A stretch of 64,000 nt of DNA from Morinoia aosen (lineage: Eukaryota > Arthropoda > Malacostraca > Amphipoda > Talitridae), in the NCBI GenBank assembly GCA_030386875.1, contig CM059569.1, positions 42,819,842-42,883,841 on the forward strand. The letters are read 5' to 3'. Each line of letters opens with the position of its first letter. The stretch's first letter is position 1. Both the position numbers and the translations under genes were made by a program. Below are positions 12,866-25,727 of this stretch, one piece after another. The notes under the pieces are model-generated. The model saw only the letters and a list, made by a program, of their open reading frames with translations, ran no database searches and was not told the DNA's origin.

Positions 12866-13833
12866 GGTGAATTCCAGGATTTGTGAATTTCAGAAGTTGG
12901 GTAGGATTGGTGAATTCCAGAAGTTTTGAAGGATTGGTGAATTCCAGGAGTTGGGTAGGATTGGTAAATTCCAGGAGTTATGTAGGATTGGTGAATTCCA
13001 GGAGTTGTGTAGGATTGGTGAATTCCAGGAGTTGTGTAGGATTGGTGAATTCCAGGAGTTGTGTAGGATTGGTGAATTCCAGGAGTTGTGTAGGATTGGT
13101 GAATTCCAGGAGTTGGGTAGGATTGGTAAATTCCAGGAGTTATGTAGGATTGGTGAATTCCAGGAGTTGTGTAGGATTGGTGAATTCCAGGAGTTGTGTA
13201 GGATTGGTGAATTCCAGGAGTTGTGTAGGATTGGTGAATTCCAGGAGTTGTGTAGGATTGGTGAATTCCAGGAGTTGTGTAGGATTGGTGAATTCCAGTA
13301 GTTGTGTAGGATTGGTGAATTCCAGGAGTTGCGAAGGATTGGTGAATTCCAGGAGTTGGGTAGGATTGGTGAATTCCAGGAGTTGGGTAGGATTGGTGAA
13401 TTCCAGGAGTTGGGTAGGATTGGTGAATTCCAGGAGTTGGGTAGGATTGGTGAATTCCAGGAGTTGCGTAGGATTGGTGAATTCCAGGAGTTGCGTAGGA
13501 TTGGTGAATTCCAGGAGTTGTGTAGGATTGGTGAATTCCAGGAGTTGTGTAGGATTGGTGAATTCCAGGAGTTGTGTAGGATTGGTGAATTCCAGGAGTT
13601 GTGAAGGATTGGTGAATTCCAGGAGTTGTGAAGGATTGGTGAATTCCAGGAGTTGTGAAGGATTGGTGAATTCCAAGAGTTGTGCAGGATTGAATTCCAG
13701 GAGTTGTGTAGGATTAGTGAATTCCAGGAGTTGGGTAGGGTTGGTGAATTCCAGAAGTTGTGCAGGATTGAATTCCAGGAGTTGGGTAGGGTTGGTGAAT
13801 TCCAGAAGTTGTGCAGGATTGAATTCCAGAAGC
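12866..13833. repeat. Minisatellite, 27-bp unit, about 36 copies
   Basis: Each unit holds GTGAATTCCAGGAGTTG and TAGGATTG. In one + frame it reads as the 9-residue repeat GLVNSRSCV, open for 340 codons (12883-13905, no ATG start). The opposite strand reads LLEFTNPTQ, open for 263 codons. Variant units cluster (GGGTA, TGTA, TGAAG types), and near the right end four units have lost 3 bp. Nothing upstream (promoter, ATG, flanking coding sequence) supports a protein; it is best read as a minisatellite. Confidence 0.93.
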
Positions 13834-14624
13834 TTCTTGTGCAAAGGCCGAGGTGAGCGACCTGAAGTGTTGAGCATCGATCGATCGCAGCATTTCCCGC
13901 GATGACGTTTTTGCGTTTGATTTGGTATCATTGATACGCGACAGAATGCTTGCTAATTGCTGTTTTTTTTAAGTTGTTTACTCGGCAGCAATTGGATATC
14001 GTGTGTAGTTCTCTGAAAATCATGGCTTCGGAACGTCAATTTGGGTGTAAGGTTGTGAAGCTCTGACAGGCCAGAAAATGCTCCTGAAGTTTATCCTAAG
14101 TCATTTAAAGCGGAGTTCTTTGTTACTTTTGTGTTGGACTAAAGTCGGTAGGAATTATTTTCAATCTTCATTTCCTCACGAAAGTTAGACTAACCCACCA
14201 AGTTAGTTGACACAACTACTCACTTCCCCTTCAATTTCGTATTCATCTCTTACCAAGTAGCTGCCAAGTAATGATAAGTGTACCGATTATGACGCGTGAT
14301 GGTGGTGAGGCCGTCGGACTGGCAGTATCTTCATACTCCCCGGTACGTGACCTGCAATATTGATGACTAACTGGAGCTCTCAATAGGCGATGTAAAGATC
14401 CGCGGCAGATTGTGTCCTGCAGAATAAAGGAGCAGCAAAATTCTGGTATGAACTGGCTTGTGGGTCTTGACGTTCACTGTAATGTTGACTCATATGGTTC
14501 ATGTTTTGCGTGACATTTTTACGCCGTTATACACTAGCTGTGCTGATGGTTTTCTACGAATTTATGTTTACGGAAGATCATTTTTGTTGAGCATGTTAGT
14601 CTCACAGTCTTTCAGTGAAACATA

Positions 14625-14930
14625 AGGAGGATACAACTATTGCTTCTATGTAAATCAGTGCTTCCACGGTTAAGATGCGAGGTCCCAATCTGAAGGTTAA
14701 GTAAGCCTTCTTTTTTATTTAAATTAATTTTTATATGCACAGCGGCCTGATTTTTCATCGCTTATTTTTCTCTAATTTACTGTTTTGCGAACTTTATTTA
14801 ATCTTGTGTCGATGCACGGGTTGTGAAGACACTCCCTGTGCATAGATTCCCCGATCCCTTAATTCCATGCTAAATTATGCTTTCCTGTCTTCGGAACACC
14901 TCTGCTTTGGTTAGGAAAGCTCAAACTAAC
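14625..14930 (+). mobile_element. Family A copy
   Basis: It runs from AGGAGGATACAACTATTG to GGAAAGCTCAAACTAAC with the TGCATAGATTCC and CCATGCTAAATTATGC blocks. It is divergent, with an insertion in the middle (near 14815-14840). Confidence 0.75.
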
Positions 14931-16924
14931 ATTTGATCCAATCTTTATTGGCGAAATTTGTTTTAGTCCCGCGATTGTTGTGCTAAAAGCATACGACCTC
15001 TCCGGAAAGGACTTACGCAAACGCACGCGTCCAGTTGTTCATCTTATTCGCCAATTGCGCTAGCGTGGCAATAAATTGACGCCTGTATTCTAGCCACTAC
15101 AATAAATTTAGCGATTAATTTAACATTTCATTCGTAACCATGCTACGGCTACCCTTCATTTTGGAGTTACTAACAGTCATTATTGAGGTTCAGAGGAAAG
15201 TGCACGTTGTTAACTACTCACTAACCTTTACTTGTGTTAGTTACAGCGACGGGCGGGCCTGGTTATTGAAGGTCTGACTTGCTCATCCGGTCGGAAGTTC
15301 CAGTTGGGATAATTTTGCTCTCCGCTCATCCTGTGCGATGGCGGCAACCCCTCTCGGTCTTCATCCGAACAGCTGCGCTCTTTTAATGTTGAATTTCGTG
15401 CATTCTTAGGTATTTTATTCTAAGTCAAACTTTCCTACGACCACTTCAGCCTGAAGGACGTAGATTCATACTATTTTCATCCTATTCTGTACTACGCAGT
15501 TATTATGTATTGCTATGAATTTGTATAGCCCAACTGCTGATATTTGCGTATCTGTCATTTTAGGTATTGGCGTGAAAATTAGGCATTTTTAAACGTGATT
15601 TCTTTAGGGCTTAATAACATTTATAGTAGTCGAAACTTGATCTCGGGCAGCTGTATAGACGGAGGCTGTGCTCGTATCTTAAAGGAAATGTAGACCGCGG
15701 AACTCCTTAAAATTCTGTTTGTATTGTGCTTTTGCGTGATTTACTCTCGTATTCTTTATGTTACACTCCGTTACATTTCATAATTGACTCGAACTTGCCA
15801 GTTTTACATCGATGAATTTTTTCAAACTAGATTTTTCTCAGCCTCTTTTAAGTTTTTCATCAGCTCCCTTCGGTTCCAATGCAGTAATGAAGATAAAATC
15901 AGAGCAGTTCTCACTTTAGGGCTGTCACGCTTGTCGCCTTCACTTTTCGCGAAGGAGCTCGAATTTTTTCGAGCTCGAAAATCGCGTTTCCAGTTTGAGT
16001 GTCGAAACCGTCTTGAGGGCCGAGTTTGAAGGAGGGTATTTGTGAAGCGCTTTTCTTTTCCTCTAAGCTACAAATAATGAGGTTAAATGGACTATGTGTG
16101 TTAATGTATACGATGTTAAATGGACCGTATGTGTCTATGCGTCCGTCTCCAGGAACCGAGGTTTTTGCTGCTACTCTAGTTATGAATCTCATATACTACA
16201 TGAAATCAGAAAAAAATTAGCTTGTATCTTTTCTTCAATAATTTGAATGTTCGACTGCGCAGATTTCATGTATTTTGCTCATGATAATAGCTTTTTTGCG
16301 CGTATTTCTTACCTTCACGGATGATGGGTCTAAGAAAAGACGTTTGTTCCCCAAGAGGCCACGAGGAGGAAGGGTATCTCCCCTGGGGCGCACTTCACCG
16401 GGCCACTCCGGCCCAAGTGCTGGTCATGTAACCCACCTAGGTATAGTGATTCTGTGCTCTTCCTCGGACACTATTATCGGCCAGTGTTTGTTTACAAACC
16501 AAAAACTCCTCCTCTCCTCACCCCTCACACTCCGGTTGTGGGCGTAGCCTAGCTGCTTTCCTCCGCCGCCCAGCTGTGCTTTGTTTCTCGGCCCAATTTT
16601 GTTGTGTTCCCTAGGCGCTGGCATGTTAAGAGTGTGGCAGTCAATCCTGCGTTTTTAGGCATCCACAGCCTTGTCAAAAATGCAGGATTGGCTGCCGCTG
16701 CTAACGAAAGATCTATGAGCACTTTCTCCTGAGGTCCAAGTCAGAGCTCACGGTTGGTCGCGCGGTTCGTGAAAGCTGTTTTTTTTTTTAGCTGTAAAAA
16801 TAGTGTAGCTGGAGAGGGCACTTAGTTCATCAACGAGCGGTATTATACTGAAAGCCAGATTCCAATCCAATGAATCTGTGTTTGAATTATTAAAAAGCTT
16901 AAGGTAAATTCCGCGATCAAAAAA

Positions 16925-17035
16925 TTCGCATCGTAGTGGCAAATATTTACTGTTGACACGTTGACTGCGATGGGACAAATTGAAGTTCAATATTCAACAC
17001 ACATTAGAAGTCTAATGTTCTTAGCAATTTTATGA
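16925..17035 (-). repeat. Dispersed repeat family B fragment, reversed
   Basis: TTGACACGTTGACTGCGATG and AAGTTCAATATTCAACAC are the reverse complement of the 3' half of family B. Confidence 0.5.
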
Positions 17036-20000
17036 ATACAAAACATTGCTGGGTCCATTAGATGCCATTAATTGAATTTTTTGGTTAATTGGTTGTTGAA
17101 TTGGTTATTTGTTGTTAAATTAATTGGTTGTTGAATTTTTTTAAAACGATCCATAGGTAGGTCGCATCGCAAGCAACCTGTCAGTGTCCTCCCAGTTGCG
17201 AAGAGAAATGAGCTAGACTACGTTTGTGCTGATATCTAGGTGTGCAGTACGTCTCCTTGCAAGATCGTTTGAGCGTCAGTAGAGGGCTGTGCTGAAGTCA
17301 ACAGGTGCTGCAGACCTCATTCTCTGCGCAAGCCGGAGATGACGGAGCTCTAACGACCCATTGTGTTCAACGGAAGCTTGTGTGATCTCGAACTGCTCGT
17401 TCTCCAGCGGCCTCGTTGCACTCCAACTCGTTTCAGCTGATCTCGAACTGCTCGTCGCGCTGCTCCAGGTCGCGCTGTCCCGTGTTGGCGCACGCATGAA
17501 TCAGGCCGCCGCTGCGTGCGTGAATCACGTCAAGTACGTGGGTCGAATGTTGCTCACCCGCCGATGTCTGGCGACGTCAGGCTGAGTTTTCGTTTGTTTG
17601 ACTAAACAGTGTTGTTTTCTTGTTGTCTAGTTTGAGGCAGAAACAAGGATGCTTTATTCTAATCAATCCTGATACATATCTTGTACATTTGTTTTCAAAT
17701 GGATTATAACTAACACTAGGACGCTGTAACGATTACGCCCGGTAGAAAATTGCTGTAGTTGGTCTTCTGATGGTACTGAGGAGTGAGTAATTCTGATGGT
17801 ACATAGGAACCATTAAAACGATTCCGATTATACTTGGATATGGTAAACGCAGGGGTTAATGTATTGAGATAAATATAACTATATAACGAAAGAAAACATG
17901 TCGTTTTCTTGTGCCTTTCTGTATATAATTTTATGATCGAGCCTGATATGATCGAAAATATTTGTCAATCGCTAAAAAAATTATCAAACAGGGTCGATAA
18001 TAAGAAAATAATATCCAGGCCATCCTGTTAAAAGAACGTGTTCATAATGGATCTCTTGAAAAGTCCTCTAATCGATTAAATTTTTATTAATTTTCTCAGT
18101 GTACACGTGCGCCGTATACAGTATACCTCCTTCTTATATAGTAGTGCGCGCGTTCTTGGCACAGGCCGAGCTGCAGCTGCATGAGACAGAGCCTCCTAAT
18201 TTAGGTTGTTTGAATTGTCAATTAGTCACCGTTCTATTTCGAACGTTGTTTCATAAAATATACACACTCCTTTATTGTAGGGTATCACTGATACCCTTGA
18301 CCTAAGGCGCGCGACACTCAATCATTTTCTTCATAAAATTTGGGCCATGGTACTGTTATGCGATTTTAAATGCCTTTGAATCATTTAAAATTCTCAGCGC
18401 GAGAAATAGTTTTGGTTCTGTTTTACGTGTGCAGAGTAGTAATACACATCTCGGTTTCTTGTTGGAATCTTAAGTTAAGATTTGAATAAATTCGTCGCTC
18501 TATAATTTGAAACTCGTTCATTCCTATTGACCCTTATTGTATAACCGCATTAATTTTTGATTGAACCCTCTGTGTAATTTAGAAAATATTTTACTGACGT
18601 TTTTCCATAAGTTAAGCTCTTGTGGACAGTTTTTGAATTCCTAGCGACTTGGTGTGTAGTTCAGAATACAGCACTCCTTAGTCCCTGGTTAACTTAGCAA
18701 TGCTTCGCATGTTGATTACTTGTTCGTGTGCTCCGTGATTCAAAATTAGTCTTTTGTAATAAGGCAACTATAAATCCTACGAGTCCAAAGTTCTATATCT
18801 GGTTTAGTGAAGAGCCAGCTGCAGCTCCACCGTCTGTCGTATATTAATTCCGCGCGTTTGAAGTCACTCCCATTGATAGAACACTTCCTATTTACTGCAG
18901 CGATTGGACCTAAATAAGGGGGCTTCACAACTCCATGTTGATCATGAACTTCCCGTCTGTAATCGAGTCGTTTTAGCGCTCGCTGTCACTCGGTGGAACT
19001 ACGCCGTCTGTTCTGTTTAGGGTCCTGTGGCAGCGAGGGCTCACGTGACCTACAAATATTATGGCGCTTCATGTTAATTTGGTGTAAGAGCTCTTTGTTC
19101 CAGTCACGCGTCCGTGTCGGGGAAGAATTAGGTCGTAGTGGGAAATTTGTGTTAGCCATTAGTAATTTACATCTAATTTTACATCAGGTATCAGGTGTGC
19201 TCAGTACTATCACTCGCCTTATTCACTTCGCATTATAGAGAATAAAACCACAAACAATGGAATAAAATTCATTTTTCTAAAAAAGCTACTTTGTATTATC
19301 AGTCACACATAACTTGTATTAAATTTTATAATAAATACCAGGTTTGCTTCGTATTATCAATGGCATTGTAGCTATGTGTGTAGCATATTGTTTGCTGGCT
19401 GTAGGTTTTTTAGGAGTGTAGAATATTAGTTGTAATATTCTTGTAATGTGAGCCCATGCAGTATTTTGTATCATATATTAAACAAAATTTCTGTTTAATA
19501 TTATCGAGTTCATTTGAGTTCATTGAACGTTTATTTTACATGACAAAAATAGTCGAACTGGTTTTTTTTATTTCTTTGCTACTTATCATGAAACTTATTT
19601 AGCAAATAAATAAGGGAAAAAATTAAAAATTTCACATGCACAGCAGCCTGATCTCAAAACACGCGAATAACCCGCTACCAAAATAAAAAAATCATTCCGA
19701 AACTGAATTTACGGGCCTACCTTTCCACACGAATTTGTTGAAGAAAAACCTCCATTAGCTTAAAAGGCACAGTAGGACACGGGAAGGCACGCACGCTCTA
19801 CTCACACACGGACTAGAAGGAGAGAGAGCTCAGCATTCTCCTCTGGACGGCCAGCAGAGTACGGCTATAGGATTGGGCCGTCCCTATCGCGTGATGGAGA
19901 CGGATGAATTCATTTAGGCCCTTCTGTGGACCCTCGTTTTGTCGGAAGCAAGGACGGAGTCGAGCGCCAGCGTCGGTGTGTGTTGGTGATGGTTGTAAGC

Positions 20001-20671
20001 CGTCGCTTGTTTTGGTAGCTCTGTCTCGTATTGTATCGGCGCCTGCATCGGCTGCTGGAAAATGTGGTTACCGGATTGCCGAAATTGGCCCTCAGCTCAC
20101 CGTTCTGTTGTGTTTGAGCTGAGCCACGGTAGCACGGATACGCAAAAAATAAGCCGTTTTTCATAATTTTCATTAATACTGGATAGAAAATCGATTTTTT
20201 CGGGGGTGTTGGTCGAATACACGGTCTTCTTGAATCATTTTTGTAGTTTTTAAATGTTGCTGATTTTGAATGAAAACTTGAAATCCAAATTACAATAATA
20301 AAATTATGTTCGAAATCCTACCCTAAACGCTGAATTGAATATCCCCTTTACGCACTAAGACTCCAAAGTTTATGAGCCTTCTATTGAAGAAAATACTACT
20401 TATTTTTAGTGAATTATTCTAGTGGTTACACTATTTAAATGACTGCATTAAAATCTCGTGAAGTACTTGCTGGAGTGAGGTGCTGGACGGACGTGCGGAG
20501 GGTGCGTGCAGCTGTGTAGCAGAGAACGACACAATCAATAGCGTTCAGAGTCTTTATTCCGCGTCGTGCCCAGCTGCCGGCACCAATTTCGTAGGCGCTC
20601 CCACATTGCGGGCCTATCTCGCCGCTATCTTTATAGGCCTCATCTGGGGTTATCCGACCCCTCTGCTGGAC

Positions 20672-21084
20672 CCTACCCTCTTCTTCTATCGCCTCTACCC
20701 TCGTCTTCTGTCGCCTCTACCCTCTTCTTCTGTCGCCTCTACCCTCTTCTTCTGTCGCCTCTACCCTCTTCTTCTGTCGCCTCTACCCTCTTCTTCTGTC
20801 GCCTCTACCCTCTTCTTGAAAAATCTTCAGCCATCTCTACCCTCTTCTTCAGCCATCTCTACCCTCTTCTTCAGCCATCTCTACCCTCTTCTTCAGCCAT
20901 CTCTACCCTCTTCTTCAGCCATCTCTACCCTCTTCTTCAGCCATCTCTACCCTCTTCTTCAGCCATCTCTACCCTCTTCTTCAGCCATCTCTACCCTCTT
21001 CTTCAGCCATCTCTACCCTCTTCTTCAGCCATCTCTACCCTCTTCTTCAGCCATCTCTACCCTCTTCTTCAGCCTTCTTTACCC
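20672..21084. repeat. Minisatellite, 22-bp pyrimidine-rich unit, two blocks
   Basis: The left block (20672-20815) repeats CTCTACCCTCTTCTTCTGTC with GC. The right block (about 20824-21084) repeats CTCTACCCTCTTCTTCAGCC with AT. Each block is internally uniform, and a short junction TTGAAAAATCTTC lies between them. The + strand is almost pure pyrimidine, a polypurine/polypyrimidine tract able to adopt unusual DNA structures. Confidence 0.93.
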
Positions 21085-24000
21085 TCAAGATGTCCTAGTC
21101 GAGCGGTGACCTTGGAACGAGTTCAGAATGTAAGCTATATTTCTTTTTTCTAGCCGAACCAATAATGCTTCGTAACTCGTCGCTGATTTCACATCTCTTA
21201 CTTGTGATGTATGGAGTAATTTAGTAGAAGTTGCTTGAGAAAAAGTGAGTTTCATGTTTATGAAAACGGTATGAATTAAAATGTATGCAGCGCTCACCTC
21301 GATCACGTTTTTCCTAAATTTCATCAAAGCAATGATCAGAATCTTTACATTTCAAAGTGAGTTTGTGTGAAGATATATCTTATATCTATTTTTTCATGCA
21401 CTGCTGGAATATATAAATACTGCTACGTTTTTGCCATAATTACTACGTTGCTTCTTTTATCTTTCATATTTATACTCTTTGATGTGTGAAAGACGCGCAA
21501 AAAGATATCAGAGGACATGCTCATTAGTTCATGAGCACAAACCTGATTCCTGATCAAGTGCAAACCTTCTTTCATTCACGTCTCGCAAGATAAATGGATC
21601 ATTAACATTCCACAAGAAAAGTTGAGGCAAATTAACATTTCTCACAGAAAATTTCTGTTCAAAAATTTGTCAGTTTGCCCTTTGCTCGCCGTGGCGTTCA
21701 CTTTGAGCTGTTGCGTATCACCTCTACGCTCACACGTTAATTTATTTTAAGTGTCACGGAACCCTCGTGACGTGGAAGCCGTTTCGAAACATCCGCTCCG
21801 GTGTTTGTTGCTCTTGTGCTTTGGTGCTTGCTTTTCTCACGTCTCTGTTTTTCAATGGGAATTTTCTTGCTCTTAATGTTCACTGGGGCTGAGACTGGGC
21901 GAGTGAATGGCCTTCATACATCACGTGTTAATTGCAGTCGCTCTACCCTCCCAAGTCGCCCTCGTCTGAGTTCTCCTACAATTCGGCCTTTGTTCTCTCC
22001 TTGACGTGCGTAATGACCTATTGGTTCTTGTGGGAACACTGCACTCAGGCTTTCCCTTCTCCCACTGACCATTAAGCTGTGCTTTCGCATTTCGAAACGT
22101 CACTCCACGCTCGTTACGATTTGTTGTCCAGAATGTCTTTCTTTTTTTTCAGTATAAATAGCGGTTTTGTGTCCGTAGTTTTGAAGTGAATTGATGTCAT
22201 TTGATTCGTGTTCTCCGCGGTTCAGCAGCCGTACATGGCGCCTTTGAAAGTATTTATTTTTAAAAGAGGGGCTCTGTGATCAATGATGTCGAACGCATCG
22301 GGAGGTTTGATTTCAGATCATCTTTCAAACTTAGACCCTCCCTCTTTTGCTATGAACTAGTGTTACCGATTTATGCATACTTCTGAAAAGATCATACATA
22401 GAACATCGTAGCAAAAACTTCGTGCTCACAAACAATTTTTTTTAATCGTGCAATAGCGAATGATTTTAAAGGTAAGCCTGCAAAATTTTCGCGGAAATTA
22501 CTTGAGCCGTATCTAGGAAACGCGTTGCGACTCTAAATAACGTATTCTAGTGGAGAGTCCACCCACTCAGTGGTGGGCGGTGGTGGTGCGCACACCGTCC
22601 TGCCGCCCGCATGTGGCGGCACTGCGAGGTGGCAGAGCAGGCACCCCGCACTCGCGTCGTTACGCTAACTGCCTCCAATTCCGCTGTTTCCTCTGCGTTC
22701 TTTCGCCTTCCCGCTATGTGTACGATTCCCAGTGTTTTCTCTGTAAGTTTGTGTGTTAGTGGTAGTCTAACACACATCCGTAGATATACGGTAGTCATGA
22801 ATCTTTAAACTCAGAACTTGGTTTGAAGTGTCAGAATGATCATTTTCTGTACGCAATGTCTACAATTCTTAGCTCTTTCTCGGGGAATTTTTTTAGTGCC
22901 TGACGTTCGGTAGTCATGAAACTTTTAGCTCAGAACTTGGTTTGCATTGTCATCAGAATGATCATTATCTGTGTTGAGTTTAATTTTATAGTTGCGGGAG
23001 GCTTACGAGCTGCATATTATCTAAAAAATACCTCGATTCTATGAACATTTGTGTTACTAATGCATCTGTAACCGACTTTCATAATGAAACTATATTTCAA
23101 CTAGAGGGAACGTTACTTCGAAAATTTTCATTTTTATTTCGATGCAGTGGAAGATTAATATCATTATAGCATGTTTTTACGATGCAAACAAGCTCTTACG
23201 CGTTTTTGTATAACTTTACATGAAATGAATTGCCTCTGTGACCGTATTTTATGTTGCAATGCTCAGCGGTGAGTTCCGTAATGTTACACGACTGTCTACG
23301 GCAAGAATGTAATGTTACACGACAGTTTAAACACAATTCATATGAATGTAAGCCGCAGCGCACTTGTGCACGCGCACGATAACCACGTACGTGCGCTCGT
23401 TGCTGCCTCGCGACCACTTCAATTTGGTGACATGCGATGTGGCTCTCCTCCTCCCCTTCACCGCTGTGTTCCCTTCTCTTCTGTGCTGCTGTAGAGCCTG
23501 GCTTCCTTCCTTCAGCAAAATAGGAGGCAGCTCTATTAATAGCCGCCCCTTCCGCCTGATTCCCCAACGATAGCTTTCGTCGCGTCCCTCTCTTCTGTTT
23601 CAAGTTCTAGCTTCAGAGCGCATAATGAAACGAGCGATTTTTTAGCGTTCCCGCTCATGCTTGCAGAATACCTGCCTAGGGCAGAGAAGAATTAATTTTT
23701 CACATGCCATTTAACAGTTGATTCAGTCATGAGAAATAGTATTCCAATTTTTTTCAGATTCTCACTTTTACCTAAAGTTTCCTTGGTTGTTTCGTTGTAA
23801 TTTTACAATGAACTTAATTTCAATTGTATTTTTAATTTGTAATTAATTTCAGTTGCAATTAGGACGCAAGAAATTGAAACTCGCACTTTTCGTTTCGTTT
23901 TCTACGTAGGCGACCTGAATGGAACGCTCGCTTCAAAGCTCGAAAATTTCCATTTGCGTAGGTTTACTGTATACTTACGACAGCGTCTTTTCTTGAAATT

Positions 24001-24326
24001 TCCTTGCAAAGTCATGTAGATATTCGGAACGATTTATTTGATAGATTATCTCCTGTGGTTCTCTTACGAATATGACATTATGAATTTGCGTTTGGATGTT
24101 ATTTATCCTGATGTGAAATCGTCTTTCCTCAGATTTTGCCTCATGTTGTGCAACTAGGCTCTCTTTACGGTGATAGTAACTATAAGTGCCTTGATAGTGT
24201 TAATAGGTGACTTCTATCTATTTCGTTCGCTGGTGTGTGTGGATTTCATAAATCCTGTTGGAAGAGGTGCGACCGTGTCCGGAACATCACGCGCAGGTGT
24301 TGTATGTGAAGGCATGGTGGCCGGAA
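21085..24326. other. Sequence upstream of exon A; no gene recognised
   Basis: This holds the 121-bp duplication and a GC-rich patch at 22540-22700. A 135-codon - strand frame at 23196-23603 is basic and without recognised homology. The promoter of exon A, if it is a first exon, should lie here or further left; I cannot point to a TATA box. Confidence 0.5.
22788..22980. repeat. Imperfect duplication, about 121-bp period
   Basis: GTAGTCATGAA..CTCAGAACTTGGTTTG..GTCAGAATGATCATT.TCTGT occurs at about 22790-22855 and 22911-22978 with small indels. Confidence 0.8.
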
Positions 24327-25727
24327 ATGGCTGCTACGAGCCCACCGTCCACGGCTGTCGAGCCTAAAAAAGACTGGTCCGAATTCCTTTTTGGTTTCGC
24401 CGTCAGCCTGCTCAGGCTCTGGAAACACGGCTCTTCTGACTTGACCAAACCCACAGTACTCCTCAAGTCCACCGTCCGCTCGCTCGTGATCAGACGCGCT
24501 CAAGATGAGTCTGAAGAACGACTCCTGAACGTTTGTGTTTGTAGTTGTCACTGTTCCATCAAGAGCTCGGCCGAGAACGGAAGCGAAAAAAGAAATCACC
24601 ATGTTGGCCGGAGCGCCAGCGACGCCACGCGACCAAACCAAATTTCAGACTCCGACGCTGTCCAAAGGAGCAAATTTCGTCACAACTCGGCAGATCATGC
24701 CGCTGGGTGTTACCGCACTGTACTCAAAAGATGTGGATCCGCCCATGACGTGAACATGGGCACGAAGCTTCGAAGTAACGATGTCAAAAGTGGGTGCGTT
24801 TGTTGTTTGTCTGAGCCACAGCCTTCTGAGGTTACTCAAGCTTCTACAGTCCCTCTCCGTAGTGCTGATTCTCGTGCTAAAAAAGTAGACAAAGTTCGGA
24901 GGCGACAGGTGGAATCTGCTCCTCTGTTGTCCGATGAACTCGCTGTGATGGACGGGTTCCGACACAGCAGCAGTGATCCTGTGCTCAATTCTTATACTCA
25001 CGACTCGCAGAATTGTGATAACGAAAATATGGACAACTTCGCGGCGAGAAACAAAGTTGTGCTGCTCGAGAGTGAGAATCGTCCTCTTAGTTCAGTTAGT
25101 GTGTCTTCCCCAATGTCCAAACTGAAGAGCAACTACAGCTTCAGAAAATTGGCTCGAAAGCGAACGTCGTCTTTCCGTCTGTCATCCAAGAATTTGGCTA
25201 AGAAATTCAGTTCGAACAAGATGCCGGAAAAAGTTTGTCCTTCTCCTGTGAACGTGAAACTCAGCGCTATAAACAACTTGAACATTAATAAACCTTTGGA
25301 GGCCTTACGAGATCAAATGGATGGTCTTAGTCGAACAAATCTTACTTCGAGATTCGCACAAGAAGCAGAGACTTCTCCGCAAGTCATCAACAGTCACTTC
25401 AGCTGCGGCAAAGAGCCTGACTCAAATAGCGTCGTCAAACTGAACGAAAAAAACTGGGGTGATTGCAAATTAAATAGAAAGGACCTGGACACTTCCAAGC
25501 TGAACGAAAAGAACTGGACCGCGTCTCTGAGACGCCGGAAAAAGACGCTAGTGGCGCGCAGCTTGACGCTGAGCAGTCGAGTGCGACCAACCTCAAGTGG
25601 GTGTCCTGGTGACGTCATTAGCGATGATGGAGGAACTTCTTTCAGCGCCTGGAGTGACGAGTACGACCAGACGTTCGATTATCTCCACCACCGAAACTGC
25701 CCTTGCAGAGCTACTCTCCATCAGCAG
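24327..25727 (+). CDS. Candidate alternative first exon A of cytohesin (467 residues)
   Basis: The reading frame is open from a stop at 24249 to a donor CAG|GTAATC at 25727/25728. I start it at ATG 24327 because its context GAAATGG is close to an ideal Kozak site; only a TTG codon precedes it in frame. The 467 residues are rich in serine and in lysine/arginine, with no domain I recognise. Visible features are a strongly basic stretch around residues 270-310 (FRKLARKRTSSFRLSSK), three 10-residue repeats at about 371-400 (KLNEKNWGDC, KLNRKDLDTS, KLNEKNWTAS), cysteine pairs near 70-80 and 155-160, and a final CPC before the donor. The donor is phase 0 and fits the phase-0 acceptor at 43484. No protein homology was recognised, so it could instead be the first exon of an unrelated gene. 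A long open frame with an ideal start and a consensus donor argues that it is coding. Confidence 0.55.

Larger units (their letters stand above)
13834..20671. other. No gene recognised
   Basis: This contains a SINE (14625-14930), a family B fragment (16925-17035) and short AT-rich direct repeats of GTTAATTGGTTGTTGAATT at 17080-17140. The GC-richer patches at 16340-16640, 17280-17580 and 19780-20120 could be promoters or unrecognised noncoding exons, but nothing specific can be shown. Confidence 0.5.

Noticed and set aside
12883-13931. 340-codon (+) and 263-codon (-) repeat ORFs as genes
   Set aside because: There is no ATG for the + frame, both strands are open at once, and the DNA repeats are nearly identical including at silent sites, as in a minisatellite.
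22255-22345. Inverted AAAAGAGGG/CCCTCTTTT ends as a small transposon
   Set aside because: The arms match for only about 9 bp and no target duplication is seen.
23196-23603. 135-codon - strand ORF upstream of exon A
   Set aside because: Composition is arbitrary, there is no recognised family and no splice context. It could be reconsidered if transcribed.
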